A stretch of 64,000 nt of DNA from positions 434,001 through 498,000 of the forward strand of contig NW_020167533.1 of the NCBI RefSeq assembly GCF_001641265.1. The letters run 5' to 3'. The DNA is from Pseudogymnoascus destructans (taxonomy: Eukaryota; Ascomycota; Leotiomycetes; Thelebolales; Thelebolaceae). A program made the position numbers and the translations under genes. The first letter of the stretch is position 1. Each line of letters starts with the position of its first letter. Shown piece by piece: positions 52,701-63,475 of this stretch. The notes beneath the pieces were generated by a model. That model did no database searches. It saw only the letters and a list, made by a program, of their open reading frames with translations, and had not been told where the DNA came from.

Positions 52701-53209
52701 AAGGAAACGATATAGTTTGATATCGTACACATAGACAATCATGTATGCATCCTTAGTGTGCTGTGTCTTAAGAAACACAGCCCCTAGATCGACTAGGAGA
52801 ATGAGAAAGTTGTAATGAGCTAGTGTACGTGTGAACAACGAACAGACACAATGTAAAGGGAGAGATCCTCCTAGGACTAGAAGGAGTTATGTGCAACTGC
52901 TAAGTCTAATGACCTAGCCTAGGCATCCTTACTAAATCAAATACCAGTGGAGTATAAGGAATACAAGTAGTTATTCTAGGAAGTCCCTAAGAAAGAGCGG
53001 ATCTATGCACCGTTAATATAGATGGAATCATGGCGTTGATCATGCTGAAGTGGACTTGTGGAAGGAAGGAGTGCGTGGAACGACCATGGCTAGCTCACTA
53101 GCTACTGCGTTCTGCTGATTTGCATCATAGAGAAGTCTTACTAGATTTGTGATATCATTTTTGTATTACTCTTTGTTGTTGTTCCTCGAATCCGGACACT
53201 CAGCTGGAA
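52701..53209. other. Intergenic degenerate DNA
   Basis: No gene or clear repeat is seen. The composition changes toward host-like at about 53000. Confidence 0.35.
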
Positions 53210-54082
53210 TAACTTCCACCTTAGCGCTCTATAGTGTTCTCGTCTTGATTCACTCTTCGAGAGGTCATAGTGGAAGTTGAAATTGTAGGCCATCCCTAGT
53301 TTATAGCTAGAAATCTACTGACTTATTTAGCCATCGCCTAAAGTCGCCATTCTCCGTTTCGACCGGGGCATGCAGCAAGGTCTTCTAGGAAGAATCTGTC
53401 ACCTCTATCATGGAGTACCATGCCTTTGGAATCATTAGCGAAGGCCGGAAATCCGGGCATCATTATGATCTGCGGAGTTCAAGGTGACTTTACGAAGGAT
53501 ATTGTTACTCATCCACCCAAAACCGTGTGGACTAGGGAGCTGAAGTTTAGTATGCTCGCTTTATCCTCTCTAGACTAGCTATTTACTAATATATAAATAG
53601 CTGGTGTTGGGCAAGCCTCTGCGATGGTTAATAAAGGGATCCGTATCTGCACTGGTACTGGTATTGGCGCAGCGCTGTCAACCTGCATCCAGAACCCTAA
53701 TTGGTACGCCGCTCTCAAATAATGTTATAAAGGGTGGATTTTCTAACATCGTGCTAGGTTCCTCATTTGGATAGGTTCTGATCAAGAGAAAACTTTTGGA
53801 CCAACAGTAACGGGTTTGATTCGCAAACATATTGAGCCTGAAAGAATGATTCTCTAGGACTCAAGGAAACAAGGAGGGCGACCAGATACTATGGAACTAC
53901 TCAAAGCCACGTGGGCGAGTTTTGGAGCTGAGGTCATCTTCATTACTTCCAACATGCAGGGGAATGATGAGATGATGCAAGGGTATCGTGAAGGTACGTT
54001 CGTCAGCACCTTAACCAACAGTAAATCACTAACCTCTGACAATCAGCTGGACTACACGCATTTGGCACGCTTTGGGACTTCT
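53210..54082 (+). pseudogene. TmpA/NRPS-like flavo-oxidoreductase domain pseudogene (C-terminal part)
   Basis: Pieces include IMEYHAFGIISEGRKSG, after a frameshift GVQGDFTKDIVTHPPKTVW, then GIRICTGTGIGAALSTCIQN, EKTFGPTVTGLIRKHIEPER and WASFGAEVIFITSNMQGND, ending FGTLWDF and a stop near 54082. At least three small introns (about 53555-53606, 53704-53759 and 53995-54048) keep good splice sites. One TAG replaces the expected Trp in ILWDS (near 53854). Relatives form the C-terminal domain of TmpA-like membrane proteins. The N-terminal part is missing. Confidence 0.55.
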
Positions 54083-54311
54083 GATAGTTTACCGTCCACT
54101 CTGACGGCAGTTGATAGATGCATTACTGGCGCTGGATTTATGAACTATGTACTAGACATTTACAGCATTTACAACATTAGAAACGGAGGATAGAGAATAG
54201 AAGCATCGGCCACATTTATCGTCCCCTATGCATGGGAATGACAGTATCACCCCCCCTCAATAGCCCTGAATTCGAATAACCAACGTCAAAGACGGCCACA
54301 AAAAAACACCC

Positions 54312-55101
54312 TTAATCCGCCTTCGTCTTACTCCCCTTCAACTTCCCCACCGCCGGCATCTTCCCAATCCACCTCTCCCTCCCATCCTCCGTAGCATCAA
54401 CCAACCACCTCGCCAACGCCCCCCTCTTCTGCATCACACTCCACCCCCCCTCCCCAATCCACCCCTCAAACACCTCTCCCTCCTCCCTATCCTTCCTCCA
54501 CGCCTCCTCATCACTCCCCCCCGGAATCCCCGCGATCCTAAAAACCGTCCAATCCACCCCCTGCCCCGCCTCCTCGAACGCGCGCGCGATATCCAGAATA
54601 GCGCGGTAGGCGGAGTTAGCGAACAGACGTACGATGAAGACTAAGAAGAGACGCAGGAGAGAGAACTTGTCCTTTGGTTGAGGGATGGAGAGAGTGCCCA
54701 TGGCGAAGATGCGGCGGACGGAGTGTTGGCGCATGAGGCTGAAGAGGGAGGTATAGAAGGTGGAGTAGATGGTGGGGTCAAATTTACTGGTTGTGGTTGG
54801 GCCGAGGAAGGAGAGGATGGTGTGGGAGGTTGAGACGGCGGTAGAGAGGCCGTCGAGGTCCGTTAGGGTGCCTTGGATTATCTGTGGCAGGTTAACTTGG
54901 TATTACATGATGCATGTCCATAGGTGATCTTGGAAGTATGGAGCGTACCTCGAGGAGGGGGTTTGATGCGAGATCTTCTGGGATCTTGGAGGGCGTTCTG
55001 GCAAAGACTACCACAGGGTGATTGCGATGGAGAAGCTCCCTGAGGAGGCATATTCCTGCAGGGCCCGTGCCGCCGAGGACGAGGACTTTGGGGCCTGCCA
55101 T
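54312..55101 (-). CDS. NAD(P)-binding Rossmann protein (atypical SDR, NmrA-like)
   Basis: Exons are 55101-54949 and 54881-54312, phase 0, giving 240 aa. The N-terminal nucleotide-binding motif is GGTGPAG within KVLVLGGTGPAGICLLREL, followed by VVVFARTPSKIP, typical of atypical short-chain dehydrogenases. Later segments TILSFLGPTT, FAMGTLSIPQPKD and DWTVFRIAGIPGG fit the NAD(P)-binding fold and a substrate loop. No YxxxK catalytic pair is evident, as in many NmrA-like sensors. Substrate and pathway are unknown. It is probably cytosolic. Confidence 0.75.
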
Positions 55102-56609
55102 TGTCCTTCGTGTATCAGCGTTATGCCAACGAGATACTTCTAAGAGTTAACTGTTAAGTGACGGGTTCGTAGAAATGGGTTCATAAGGATGGGTTGAAGC
55201 TCTGTTATGTTGTCATGCCGTAATAAAGCAAGCCAATCACGTGGGCGGCTTTCGTATGAGCCGATTGAAGATATCACCCAGAGTTTCTGTTCACATAACT
55301 GTGTGTAAAAATAAAAAAGTGCACGGTACTGGAGAGCTCCATGGTGCACACTGTTGTGTCTTGCATCGGGATATATATGCATCCCCTTTTACTCACTGCC
55401 TCTGGTATTATATCACCCCCGTCCTGCTCTTCCCCCTATTCTAAATAAGTATCTCGCCCCTGGAAAGACCCCTATCTGTCACAATCGCACAGAGTGCTTC
55501 GTTGCACATCTCCAGTAGCGATCACGATGCATGCCCTACCATGACTCTAATCCCTTTCGCGTCCTAAATCTCAATACGCCTTTAAATCCTCCTACAGCGG
55601 CATCGACATGTCGTCGACAGTACCATAGGGCGTGGAATAAAAGATCGCTGGATGCACTCCCGGGTGACAGGTTTGACAGCCTTCTAAATTAACACCCTGT
55701 CGATCTCCTCGTCCTGCCCAGGGATAGTAATCCTTCATCCTTTGCTTACCGTGCCACAAAAGATATCCGCCTACCTGTCCAAAGGCACCACTGGAAAGTA
55801 GAAATTCTGCGGATCGCGCGGCTGATATTACGGCCGGACGCTCTCTCGAAACGCGATCCTGATCGGGTCACCACGTCGTTGTGACACCCTGAGCGCCGCC
55901 GCTACGGTCGTTGCCGTCAGCACTACTGTAGGATGATCATGGGGCGTGGCGGAGTCATCATGGCTGCACTCAACGAAGCAAAGAGCCTGATACGGTAAGT
56001 GCGCTCGATGGGTGCGATATTGCGGTATTGCGCGGACGCGTGTCAGCGTTAGGGTTGTCTTGCCGAGTGGGTTAAGCTTTCGTAGTGATTTTAGGGGACT
56101 TGGGACTTTGGAGGGGTCGCGATTTGGTGATTTGAGCTGGATTGACATTTCTTTATATGTATCGAAAGAGGTTTGTGGGAGTCGAGGGATTCGATAAGAA
56201 AGATACTGACTTTAGTATAGCGTCACAAAGGTTCGAGGGCTCTATATGAAGGATCTTCTATACCCGAGGGTAATCCGCCAACGAACGACCCAGACCACTC
56301 AATTCCATCTTTTCGATGATCCAACACAACCGTTGCTATCGAGGCTGAGATGGCTCATACGAGGCTTGAGACAGAATGAGAGTGGAGATGAGTGCCGGTG
56401 TGGCCGTTGGCCGCATCGGGATGTCCAGTGCGTTGAAGGTGAGCATATAAGCTTTTCTATTCCCCGTCTTGGTAACCTTATCACTCGACCATCCATTTCA
56501 CTCTGTTATTACACACTGCCAGCCCCATTGCAAGACCGCTCTCCCATCCCACACTCGTGGATCTCACCTTAACTCCCACCCACCACACCCCAACCAAACG
56601 CAGCCCAAC
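55102..56609. other. Intergenic region of 1.5 kb
   Basis: The region lies between diverging genes. Scattered short frames have no recognisable content. No repeat or RNA gene is seen. Confidence 0.4.
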
Positions 56610-57494
56610 ATGACCCCCCTAACCTTCCGCAACGGCATCTCCATCGCCCTCCTCGTCCTCTACGCCCCCCTCCTCCTCCTCGGCGCCTTCCTCTCCAAAC
56701 GCCACGGCTTTGGCCGTTCCTCCGGCTGGATCTTCCTCGTCATCTTCTGCACCCTCCGCCTCCTCTCCGCCGCCATAAACCTCGCCCTCATCAACTCCCC
56801 CACCTCCACCTCCCTCCACATCGCCAACAGCATAACCAACTCCCTCGGGCTCTCCCCCCTCCTCCTCGCCTCCCTCGGCCTGCTCAACCGCGCCATCGAA
56901 TCCATCGAGCGCCGCGCCCACTCGGTGACTGTCACGCCGCGCCATTTGCGTCTGATCCAGCTGCTCGTCATGATCGGTCTCATCCTCGCTATCGTCGGCG
57001 CTGTCAACCTCAGCGATGCCAAAACTGATGACGACGTCCATCAGGCGCGGACGCTCGTCCAGGCAGCGGCCGGACTCTTCATCGCTGGCTACGTCATCCT
57101 GTGCCTTGCGACCGCGCGCGTCTTCTTCGCCATCTCGTCCGCGGAGGCGGGGGAGCGGCGTCTCATTCCCGCGCTGACGGCTGCGCTGCCGTTCCTCCTC
57201 GTTCGCGTAGTCTACGCGGGCGTTGGTGCTTTCGGGGACAATGCGAAGTTCAATGCTGTGACGGGGAGTGATGTGGTTTTCCTGGTTATGGTGGTGCTTA
57301 TGGAGTTGGCGGTGGTATGCATCTTTGAGGGCGTGGGTATCACGCTCAGGGCCATTCCAGAGGAGGATAGGGGGAAGGTGTGGGATTACATGGAGATGCC
57401 TGTGACGGGGGGGTTGGTGGGCAAGTTGGTAGGTGGGAGGAGGCATGAGTCGAGGAGGGGCGAGCCGGTGGCAGAGAGGAGGTATGGCGCGTAG
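56610..57494 (+). CDS. Seven-helix membrane protein, DUF7702-like
   Basis: A single exon of 294 aa. About seven hydrophobic helices follow from the N-terminus (ISIALLVLYAPLLLLGAFL, WIFLVIFCTLRLLSAAINL, LLLASLGLLNRAI, LLVMIGLILAIVGAVNL, GLFIAGYVILCLATARVFF, LPFLLVRVVYAGVGAF, VVFLVMVVLMELAVVCIFE). The cytosolic tail is basic. The layout and sequence style fit the fungal DUF7702 integral membrane family of unknown function. The ATG at 56610 is preferred over an upstream in-frame one because the family starts directly before helix 1. Confidence 0.7.
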   Translation: MTPLTFRNGISIALLVLYAPLLLLGAFLSKRHGFGRSSGWIFLVIFCTLRLLSAAINLALINSPTSTSLHIANSITNSLGLSPLLLASLGLLNRAIESIERRAHSVTVTPRHLRLIQLLVMIGLILAIVGAVNLSDAKTDDDVHQARTLVQAAAGLFIAGYVILCLATARVFFAISSAEAGERRLIPALTAALPFLLVRVVYAGVGAFGDNAKFNAVTGSDVVFLVMVVLMELAVVCIFEGVGITLRAIPEEDRGKVWDYMEMPVTGGLVGKLVGGRRHESRRGEPVAERRYGA

Positions 57495-57975
57495 GTGGAG
57501 GTAGAGGGGTGTATTTTGCTTTAGTCGGGTTTGAAAGCGGGGGGTAGCGCGGGTAATTCGTCAGAGGGGTATTTGGGTTATGTACAGCGAAAATATATAG
57601 TTACACTACTTATTTCATATTAGCATATAGACTATATAATTCATTATTCGTTTGTCTCGCTTCCTGCTTGCGGTGGCGTAGTTGGCGAGTGTGCGAGATT
57701 GGTACAAACAGATCGGCTTTCGATTGACTGTGGGCTTTATATATCCTGGGAAAATTCCATGCCCTAGGGAGAGCAGACCTGCTTTTTGCTCTGCTTATGC
57801 CCCTCTTCACTCGGCATCAACTTTGAGCAGTCTCCTCGTATTCTTCAACCTCCAAATGCAGTCCAGATACCCGTTTAATGGCAATATAACCCGACATTCA
57901 ATATCTTTAGCCCCATCCATCACCACCCCAACGCCCCCAACTCCGATGTCATCTCCCCAATTCCCCCTCGCCCAC
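57495..57975. other. Intergenic region between convergent genes
   Basis: This is 3' flanking DNA with an AT-rich core at about 57590-57640. Nothing else is recognised. Confidence 0.4.
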
Positions 57976-59238
57976 TTAAACAGAATCCCGATCCGGCACC
58001 CAGAAATTCAGCTCCCTATCGGCCGTTGCAAACATATTGAAGCGCGGATTATACCGTATCGCCGCCACCTCGCTTTTACTCTCGAGCTCGCACATCGGTG
58101 TGTTCCCTCCCACCTGCGTCGCGCCCGTGATATTATACACGAGCACGTTGCTGCGCTGCTGCCCGCTCAGCACGTACCGCCCGTCGGGCGAGAAGCATAC
58201 GTCGCCGCTGGTGTGATGGCGCGCCTCCGTGTCATCCTCTCCATCAGGTCCCTCTTTGGCAAGTGGGAGTCGACGCGCGGCCCCGGACTTTCGGATAAGG
58301 CCGTGCTTGAGCGTGCCATCGAAGGCGTCGAGTACGAAATGAGTGTTCCCGGCTGTGCCAACGAGGAGGCTTTTCCCGTCATTGGAGAAGTCGAGGGAGC
58401 GCCAGGCGCGCGCGGTTGGGTCGTGTTTGGCGAAGGGGTAGAGGTCGAAGGAGGCGAAGGGCTCTTTCTCGAATTTGCGGATGTCGTAGAGGAGGATGGT
58501 TTGCGCGGCGGCAGAGGCGATAGCGAGGACGCAGGCGGATGGATCGAAAGCTGTGAGGTGGGGGGAGTTGATGTTGAGCATGCCGATGGGGTTTACGCTG
58601 TTGAGGTCCCAGATGCGGATGGTGTTGTCGAGGGAGGAGGAGACGAATGTGTCGCTGCCGGGGTTCATTGTGAGGCAGGTTACCGACCCAGTGTGCCCTT
58701 TGAAGTAGCGTAGGAAGGAGTTGTCGTGAGTCGCGAGGTAGCGGATGTCATCTAGGGAGTATAAATTAGCATGTCGAGTCCTCTATCACAGGGTGGGGGG
58801 CGTCGGGCATACTGTTCTCCTTCGTACTGGCATAGATGATGCTCGTGGACTTGTGTGTGAATTTGGCGTGCTTGACACCGTACTTTTTGCTGAACAGCGA
58901 CTTGTTGAACGTGCCATCGAGGACATTGTACAGTTGGATAGACTCATCCGTCTCGGAGGTCATCAAGAGCTCCCCCTTGTCATCAAAGTCCAGTGAGAGC
59001 ACCGTCGTGGGCTCGTTATGATAGTCGCGCTTGAAGAGCTTGAAGAAGGCAGCATTAGCTATGAGTGGGCAATTGAGCGTATTCGAAACAGGCTTACCCT
59101 TGTTGGCCGGAAGTTTGAAATTATTTCGCTGACTTTCGCAATGGCCGGCACACTGATACCTGACCTGGAGAGGCCAATGCCTCCATTTGCATTGGGCGCC
59201 GGCCTTGGAGTCTCCACGTCCATAGGTGTGGAGCTCAT
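57976..59238 (-). CDS. swd2: WD40 protein Swd2 (Set1/COMPASS and cleavage factor subunit)
   Basis: Exons are 59238-59098, 59038-58813 and 58751-57976, giving 380 aa, all in phase. The N-terminus carries the family hallmark KVSEIISNFRPTR. WD40 repeats follow: TTVLSLDFDDKGELLMTSET, KYGVKHAKFTHKSTSIIYAS, GSVTCLTMNPGSDTFVSSSL, then LDNTIRIWDL and SGDVCFSPDGRYVLSGQQ. Swd2/WDR82 is a propeller subunit of the Set1 H3K4 methyltransferase complex and, in yeast, of the cleavage and polyadenylation factor, so it is nuclear. It diverges from the oac1 gene. Confidence 0.88.
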
Positions 59239-59854
59239 GGTGGAGGAGTAAAGGGAGAAAAGAAATGTTATGCTAGTATTCAGTAATATGGCAAGTTAAA
59301 GTCATGCCTGAGAAGCTTATAAATACTCTATGCGCTCATTGTGATGTTGAGTTGCTCTCTTGTTGTCGTCGAGTGAGGCTGTTGCATTGGAGGAAGCTCG
59401 CCGCCGCCTTGTCCCAGCCTTCTACAACAGGCACGCACGTGACCAGATTTTGTTCAGCCTTGTCGCAAGGGTTGCTGCGGTTCGGATCGGCTTTCCAGTG
59501 TGGGATTGTCGGAGTCCGCAAAAAGCACTAAGACTAATATGGACAAGGGTCACGGTTCTGACTGCGGTCTCGGGGAAAACGGCTGCCACGCGAGGGATCA
59601 ACCAGCATAAGCTCTCTGGGCGGCATATCCGTCGGCAAGCCCGCACTCTCTCTGGTGTTAATATATTATCTATTTTTCCAGCGGCTTCTTTTCCTTGTTG
59701 TCTTTGTTGTCTGCACACTAGGGGGCGCAATCGGATAACCACTCGTTTATCATATATCCGGCTCGCTGTCTACTCGGTCGAACAAGTCTTAGAACGGCCC
59801 GGAGGCGGCTTGAGTGCTGAGGAAGAGGAAGTTGCAAGAAGACATCGGTGAAAG
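59239..59854. promoter_or_regulatory. Divergent intergenic region between swd2 and oac1
   Basis: About 600 bp contain the promoters of both genes. Open frames in both strands overlap each other and have no recognisable content. No clear TATA box is seen. Confidence 0.4.
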
Positions 59855-60941
59855 ATGTCGACCACGTTAGGGTGAGCCGGAGCACCAGGTTGAACGACTA
59901 AACCGCAGAATGCTAATAATTCCCCCAGCGCATTCATCGCTGGCGGCGTTGCAGCCTGCGGCGCAGTAACAGCAACCCACCCTTTCGAGACAGTCAAGAT
60001 CCGGTTCGTTCGCGCCTCGCCCCTGGCCTTTTTCCCGTGCTGACCATTCTCAGCATGCAATTGCAGGGCGAGTTGCAAGGCAAGGCGCAACAACCTAAAC
60101 TATATAAGGGTCCGATCCACGGCGTCACCGTCATTGTTCGAAATGAGGGTCTCAGAGGAATCTACCGCGGTATCGGGGCTGCCTACATATACCAAGTCCT
60201 ACTTAACGGCTGCCGTCTCGGTTTTTACGAGCCCCTCCGTGCTACGGCGACGAAAGTTGTCTACGGCGACTCTACCGTGCAGTCCCTCGGGGTCAATGTC
60301 TTCTCCGGCGCATCCTCCGGTATCCTTGGCGCCGCGGCGGGAAGCCCGTTTTTCCTTATCAAGACGAGATTGCAGAGCTTCTCGCCAATGCGGCCGGTCG
60401 GCACGCAACATAAATATAAGAATGCGCTTGATGGGTTCAAGAGCATCTATGGCACCGAGGGGCTGAAGGGCTTATACCGCGGTGTGGGCGCTGCGATGGT
60501 GAGGACGGGCTTTGGCAGCTCCGTGCAGCTGCCAACATACTTCTTCGTGAAGAGGAGGTTAGTGAAACATTTTGGCATGGAAGAGGGGCCGGCGCTGCAC
60601 CTCGCGAGTAGCACAACGAGTGGGTTCGTCGTATGCTGTGTAATGCATCCACCAGGTATGTTATGGATGAGAACCCCCATATTGTGCAGTGACTCTTACT
60701 AACACTCGCAGATACTATCATGTCCCGAATGTACAACCAGAACGGAAACCTCTACAAGGGCGTCTACGACTGTCTCTCGAAGACTGTGCGCACTGAGGGT
60801 TTCCTTGCCATCTATAAGGGTTACCTGCCGCACTTGGCGCGGATTCTCCCACATACAATCTTAACCTTATCTTTCGCCGAGCAGACGAATAAGTGGATGA
60901 CGAAACTAGAGAAGAAGATATTGCCAGCTGGTGCGATATGA
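59855..60941 (+). CDS. oac1: Mitochondrial oxaloacetate carrier (Oac1-like)
   Basis: Exons are 59855-59871, 59929-60003, 60054-60655 and 60712-60941, giving 307 aa in phase. Three tandem mitochondrial carrier repeats are present, with the signature at each odd helix: HPFETVKIRM, SPFFLIKTRL and HPPDTIMSRM. Each is followed by an EG-type segment (NEGLRGIYRGIG, TEGLKGLYRGVG, TEGFLAIYKGYL). The set and length match yeast Oac1, an inner-membrane carrier of oxaloacetate, sulfate and related anions. The start MSTTLGAFIAGGVAACGAVT is conserved and supports the 17-nt first exon. Confidence 0.87.
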
Positions 60942-61285
60942 GAGGACTTGGGAAGGCGAACCAAAGGAGGAGAGGACTGGTGTAAGGTACCGTCACTTGT
61001 ATATAATACCTTTTGCCGAGATGAGAGTAAATAAAGTCCGAGGTTAGATCTCTTGTATAAAGAAAAAGATTAAGGTTGTATAATTGGCAAATATCCAAGG
61101 TGTTACCGATTCTATCACTGATAGACCGCCCAGCCCCTGTTTTTACACCGGACCAGTATCACCGTATCGAGCTTTCACTGCCAGTTGACACAACGCTCTG
61201 AGAAACCAGCATCAACTCAAGACAGCCAGACCGGCAGCTGGCTCCCATAATACCTGATAGGTACACTCTCGCCTGGAACAAAAAA
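60942..61285. other. Intergenic region
   Basis: This is the 3' flank of oac1 and upstream DNA of the ergS-like pseudogene. The reading frame of the latter may extend upstream to about 61200 without a Met. Confidence 0.4.
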
Positions 61286-62930
61286 GTGGCAGAGCCAGGT
61301 CCTTCCAACGGAGAGAATGGCAAAGCAAAGGGGATTAAAAGCAAGCTCGCGCAGAAATTTAAGGCTCCACTCAGGCGGCTTAAGAAAGGAGGCAAACCCG
61401 AGGCAAATGAACCATCACGAATTACACACGGGCCAATATTTGCTGCCGGAAATGTACCGCAAGGTGTCGCACTCACCGGCGAGGGTTCGACCCGGCACCA
61501 CCGAGCAAGGCCCAAAAGAGCAAAGCACGAAAGGAGGGAAACAAGAAGCCACAGAGAGCAGCAACATGGGATCTCCGCCCGCTGCCTGGAAAAGCGCATG
61601 CGCAGGCTTGGGGTAGAGCCTGAGGTAATGAACGACTATATAGAGGGCTTCCGATGGGCTGCACCCCCTCATGCTGGAGCCGGTATTGGCCTCGAGAGGC
61701 TCACATTTCTCTTCCTTGACCTTGGCAATATCCGTCTCGCATCACTCTTTCCAAGAGATCCAAAATCCCTTCCCAGGCATCTAGGAGGGCCCATTCTACG
61801 GCACCCAGAAGCGAGAACTACCAATCCGCCATGGGCCGACAAGACAAACCGGAACCAAGAAGTCATCCCCAAAGACTACCAGCCTCTCGAGAAGCTCATT
61901 GCAAATTATGGCGATGCGGCAAATACGTCCTGGCTAGATGAACGCTACGAGCACTGGCGACATCCTTCCACAGGCGCGGTTCAAGGTTTTGTCCCGTATC
62001 ATGGGTTTGCAATCACCATTGGAGATCCTCTATGCGCTAAACCACAGTATCCTGAGGTTGTTTCTGCATACCTCAACTATATTAAGACAGATTGGGGAGA
62101 TCTCAATCCGTTATGGCTTATGGCGGGCCCAGCGATAGAGGAGTTCCTTGGTGATAAATGCAATTGGCGCACCCTGAGCCCAGTCGCAGAGAACAGGGTT
62201 GATCCACACAACAACGTTGCCTCTAAATACCATGATATCGCCAGAAAGCTACGCCATGCCGAGCGCGAAAGGGTAAACAACTTCGAGTGGCCCAGGACCA
62301 GGCCTGTCCCAATGCTGTGCACATCAGGCTCTTGGCCGCCACGGCAAAAATGTCCAGGAATTCCATAGTGCCGGAGGTTCACTTTACAGAGATCAGACCT
62401 TGGATCGACGAGGAGTACCGCCGAACCCGAGTTAACGAGCCCATCGACGAGAGGCGCAAAGCCGGCGCCCAGGTTCACTTTACAGAGATCAGACCTTGGA
62501 TCGACGAGGAGTACCGCCGGTACTTTTACGCCACTCATGGCTCCCGGGATGGCCGTATGCACTCCTTGTTCTGCACCAGCTAGCTCCAGAGAACGGCTAC
62601 CAAGTGAAATTCTTGCTCGAGTTCCCACGCGCACCCTCCGGCACTATGGTTCCTGGACATTTTTGCCGTGGCGGCCAAGGAGCCTGATGTGCACAGCGTA
62701 CTGGTGCAACAGATGCTGTTGTTGGCGGCCGCAATATGGGAAAGGGCAAGCTCAAGCCCCTAAAAAAAAGCTATGAGATCATCAATAGGCGTTTGAAACT
62801 GACGAATAAAACTGGGTTTCGTGAGAAATTCGGTGCTAGTTTGGATAGGGTTTATGTGTGTTATCCTTGGCCTGGGCTGGGTCCCGCGGCGATTAAGACG
62901 ATTGTGGATTTTATGCAGGAAGAGAATTAG
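61286..62930 (+). pseudogene. Rearranged AspRS-DUF2156 fusion (ErgS-like) pseudogene
   Basis: A frame to 62368 carries the end of a class II aspartyl-tRNA synthetase core (EKRMRRLGVEPEVMNDYIEG and motif 3 GAGIGLERLTFLFLDLGNI). It is followed by the start of the DUF2156 aminoacyl-transferase domain (LEKLIANYGDAANTSWLDER, FVPYHGFAITIGDP). The anticodon-binding domain and motifs 1 and 2 are missing, replaced by a basic low-complexity stretch. From 62313 the gene is scrambled: an inverted copy of downstream DNA, a 49-bp direct duplication (62375-62520) and frameshifts. The remaining transferase pieces (GYQVKFLLEFPRAPSGT, GFREKFGASLDRVYVCYP) sit in other frames up to a stop at 62930. Intact ErgS aspartylates ergosterol using Asp-tRNA. 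Confidence 0.8.
62313..62700. repeat. Short inverted and direct duplications inside the ergS-like gene
   Basis: About 65 bp at 62313-62376 is the reverse complement, with small differences, of 62635-62700 (it contains GCTGTGCACATCAGGCTC). Between them a 49-bp segment (AGGTTCACTTTACAGAGATC start) occurs twice about 96 bp apart. The pattern is typical of template-switching repair. Confidence 0.75.
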
Positions 62931-63475
62931 CGGGTTGGATGGAATTATGAGATATGATGGCATTGGGATTTGGTTCATCTAGGGTAATTTTTCTAATCTG
63001 CTACAAGGCAGACTGGTCTCGGGACAAGAAAATCAACTTAAGCGCTGATCTCCAGCTCAACTTCGCTCCGAACCACATAGGGTCAAGATCAGACTGAAAC
63101 AGAGAACCACAGCAGTATGTTGAGCAACCCAGAAACAAGACAAGTTCCAACTCGATATTGTAGCAGTGCATACAAATGGACAGAGTCACGCCCCTTGGTG
63201 AATGAATTGGTAGACATTCTAGCATGCGGTGATAGAGGTATGTAACGGTACCCTTGGAACGGCAACATACATTTCATAAACTACGGTTGAGGGTTGAGCA
63301 CTCTAAGTTGGCATATAAATATTATGGTGTGGTAGTGCTGTGGACGTAAGGATTACTACTAGGAGGTCGTCCATGAATTGTAACCTGCATCACATGGCGC
63401 TAATGAAGTATCAAATTGCCGTTCTGACCCTGACCCTATTATCTAATGACACGGGGTTGAATTTGCAGACAAAAT
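62931..63475. other. Intergenic region
   Basis: It lies between convergent genes. No feature is recognised. Confidence 0.4.

Noticed and set aside
56619..57446. Long minus-strand frame opposite the DUF7702-like gene
   Set aside because: The GC-rich host gene leaves the opposite strand open; the translation is low-complexity acidic and Gly-rich, and the plus strand has clear membrane helices.
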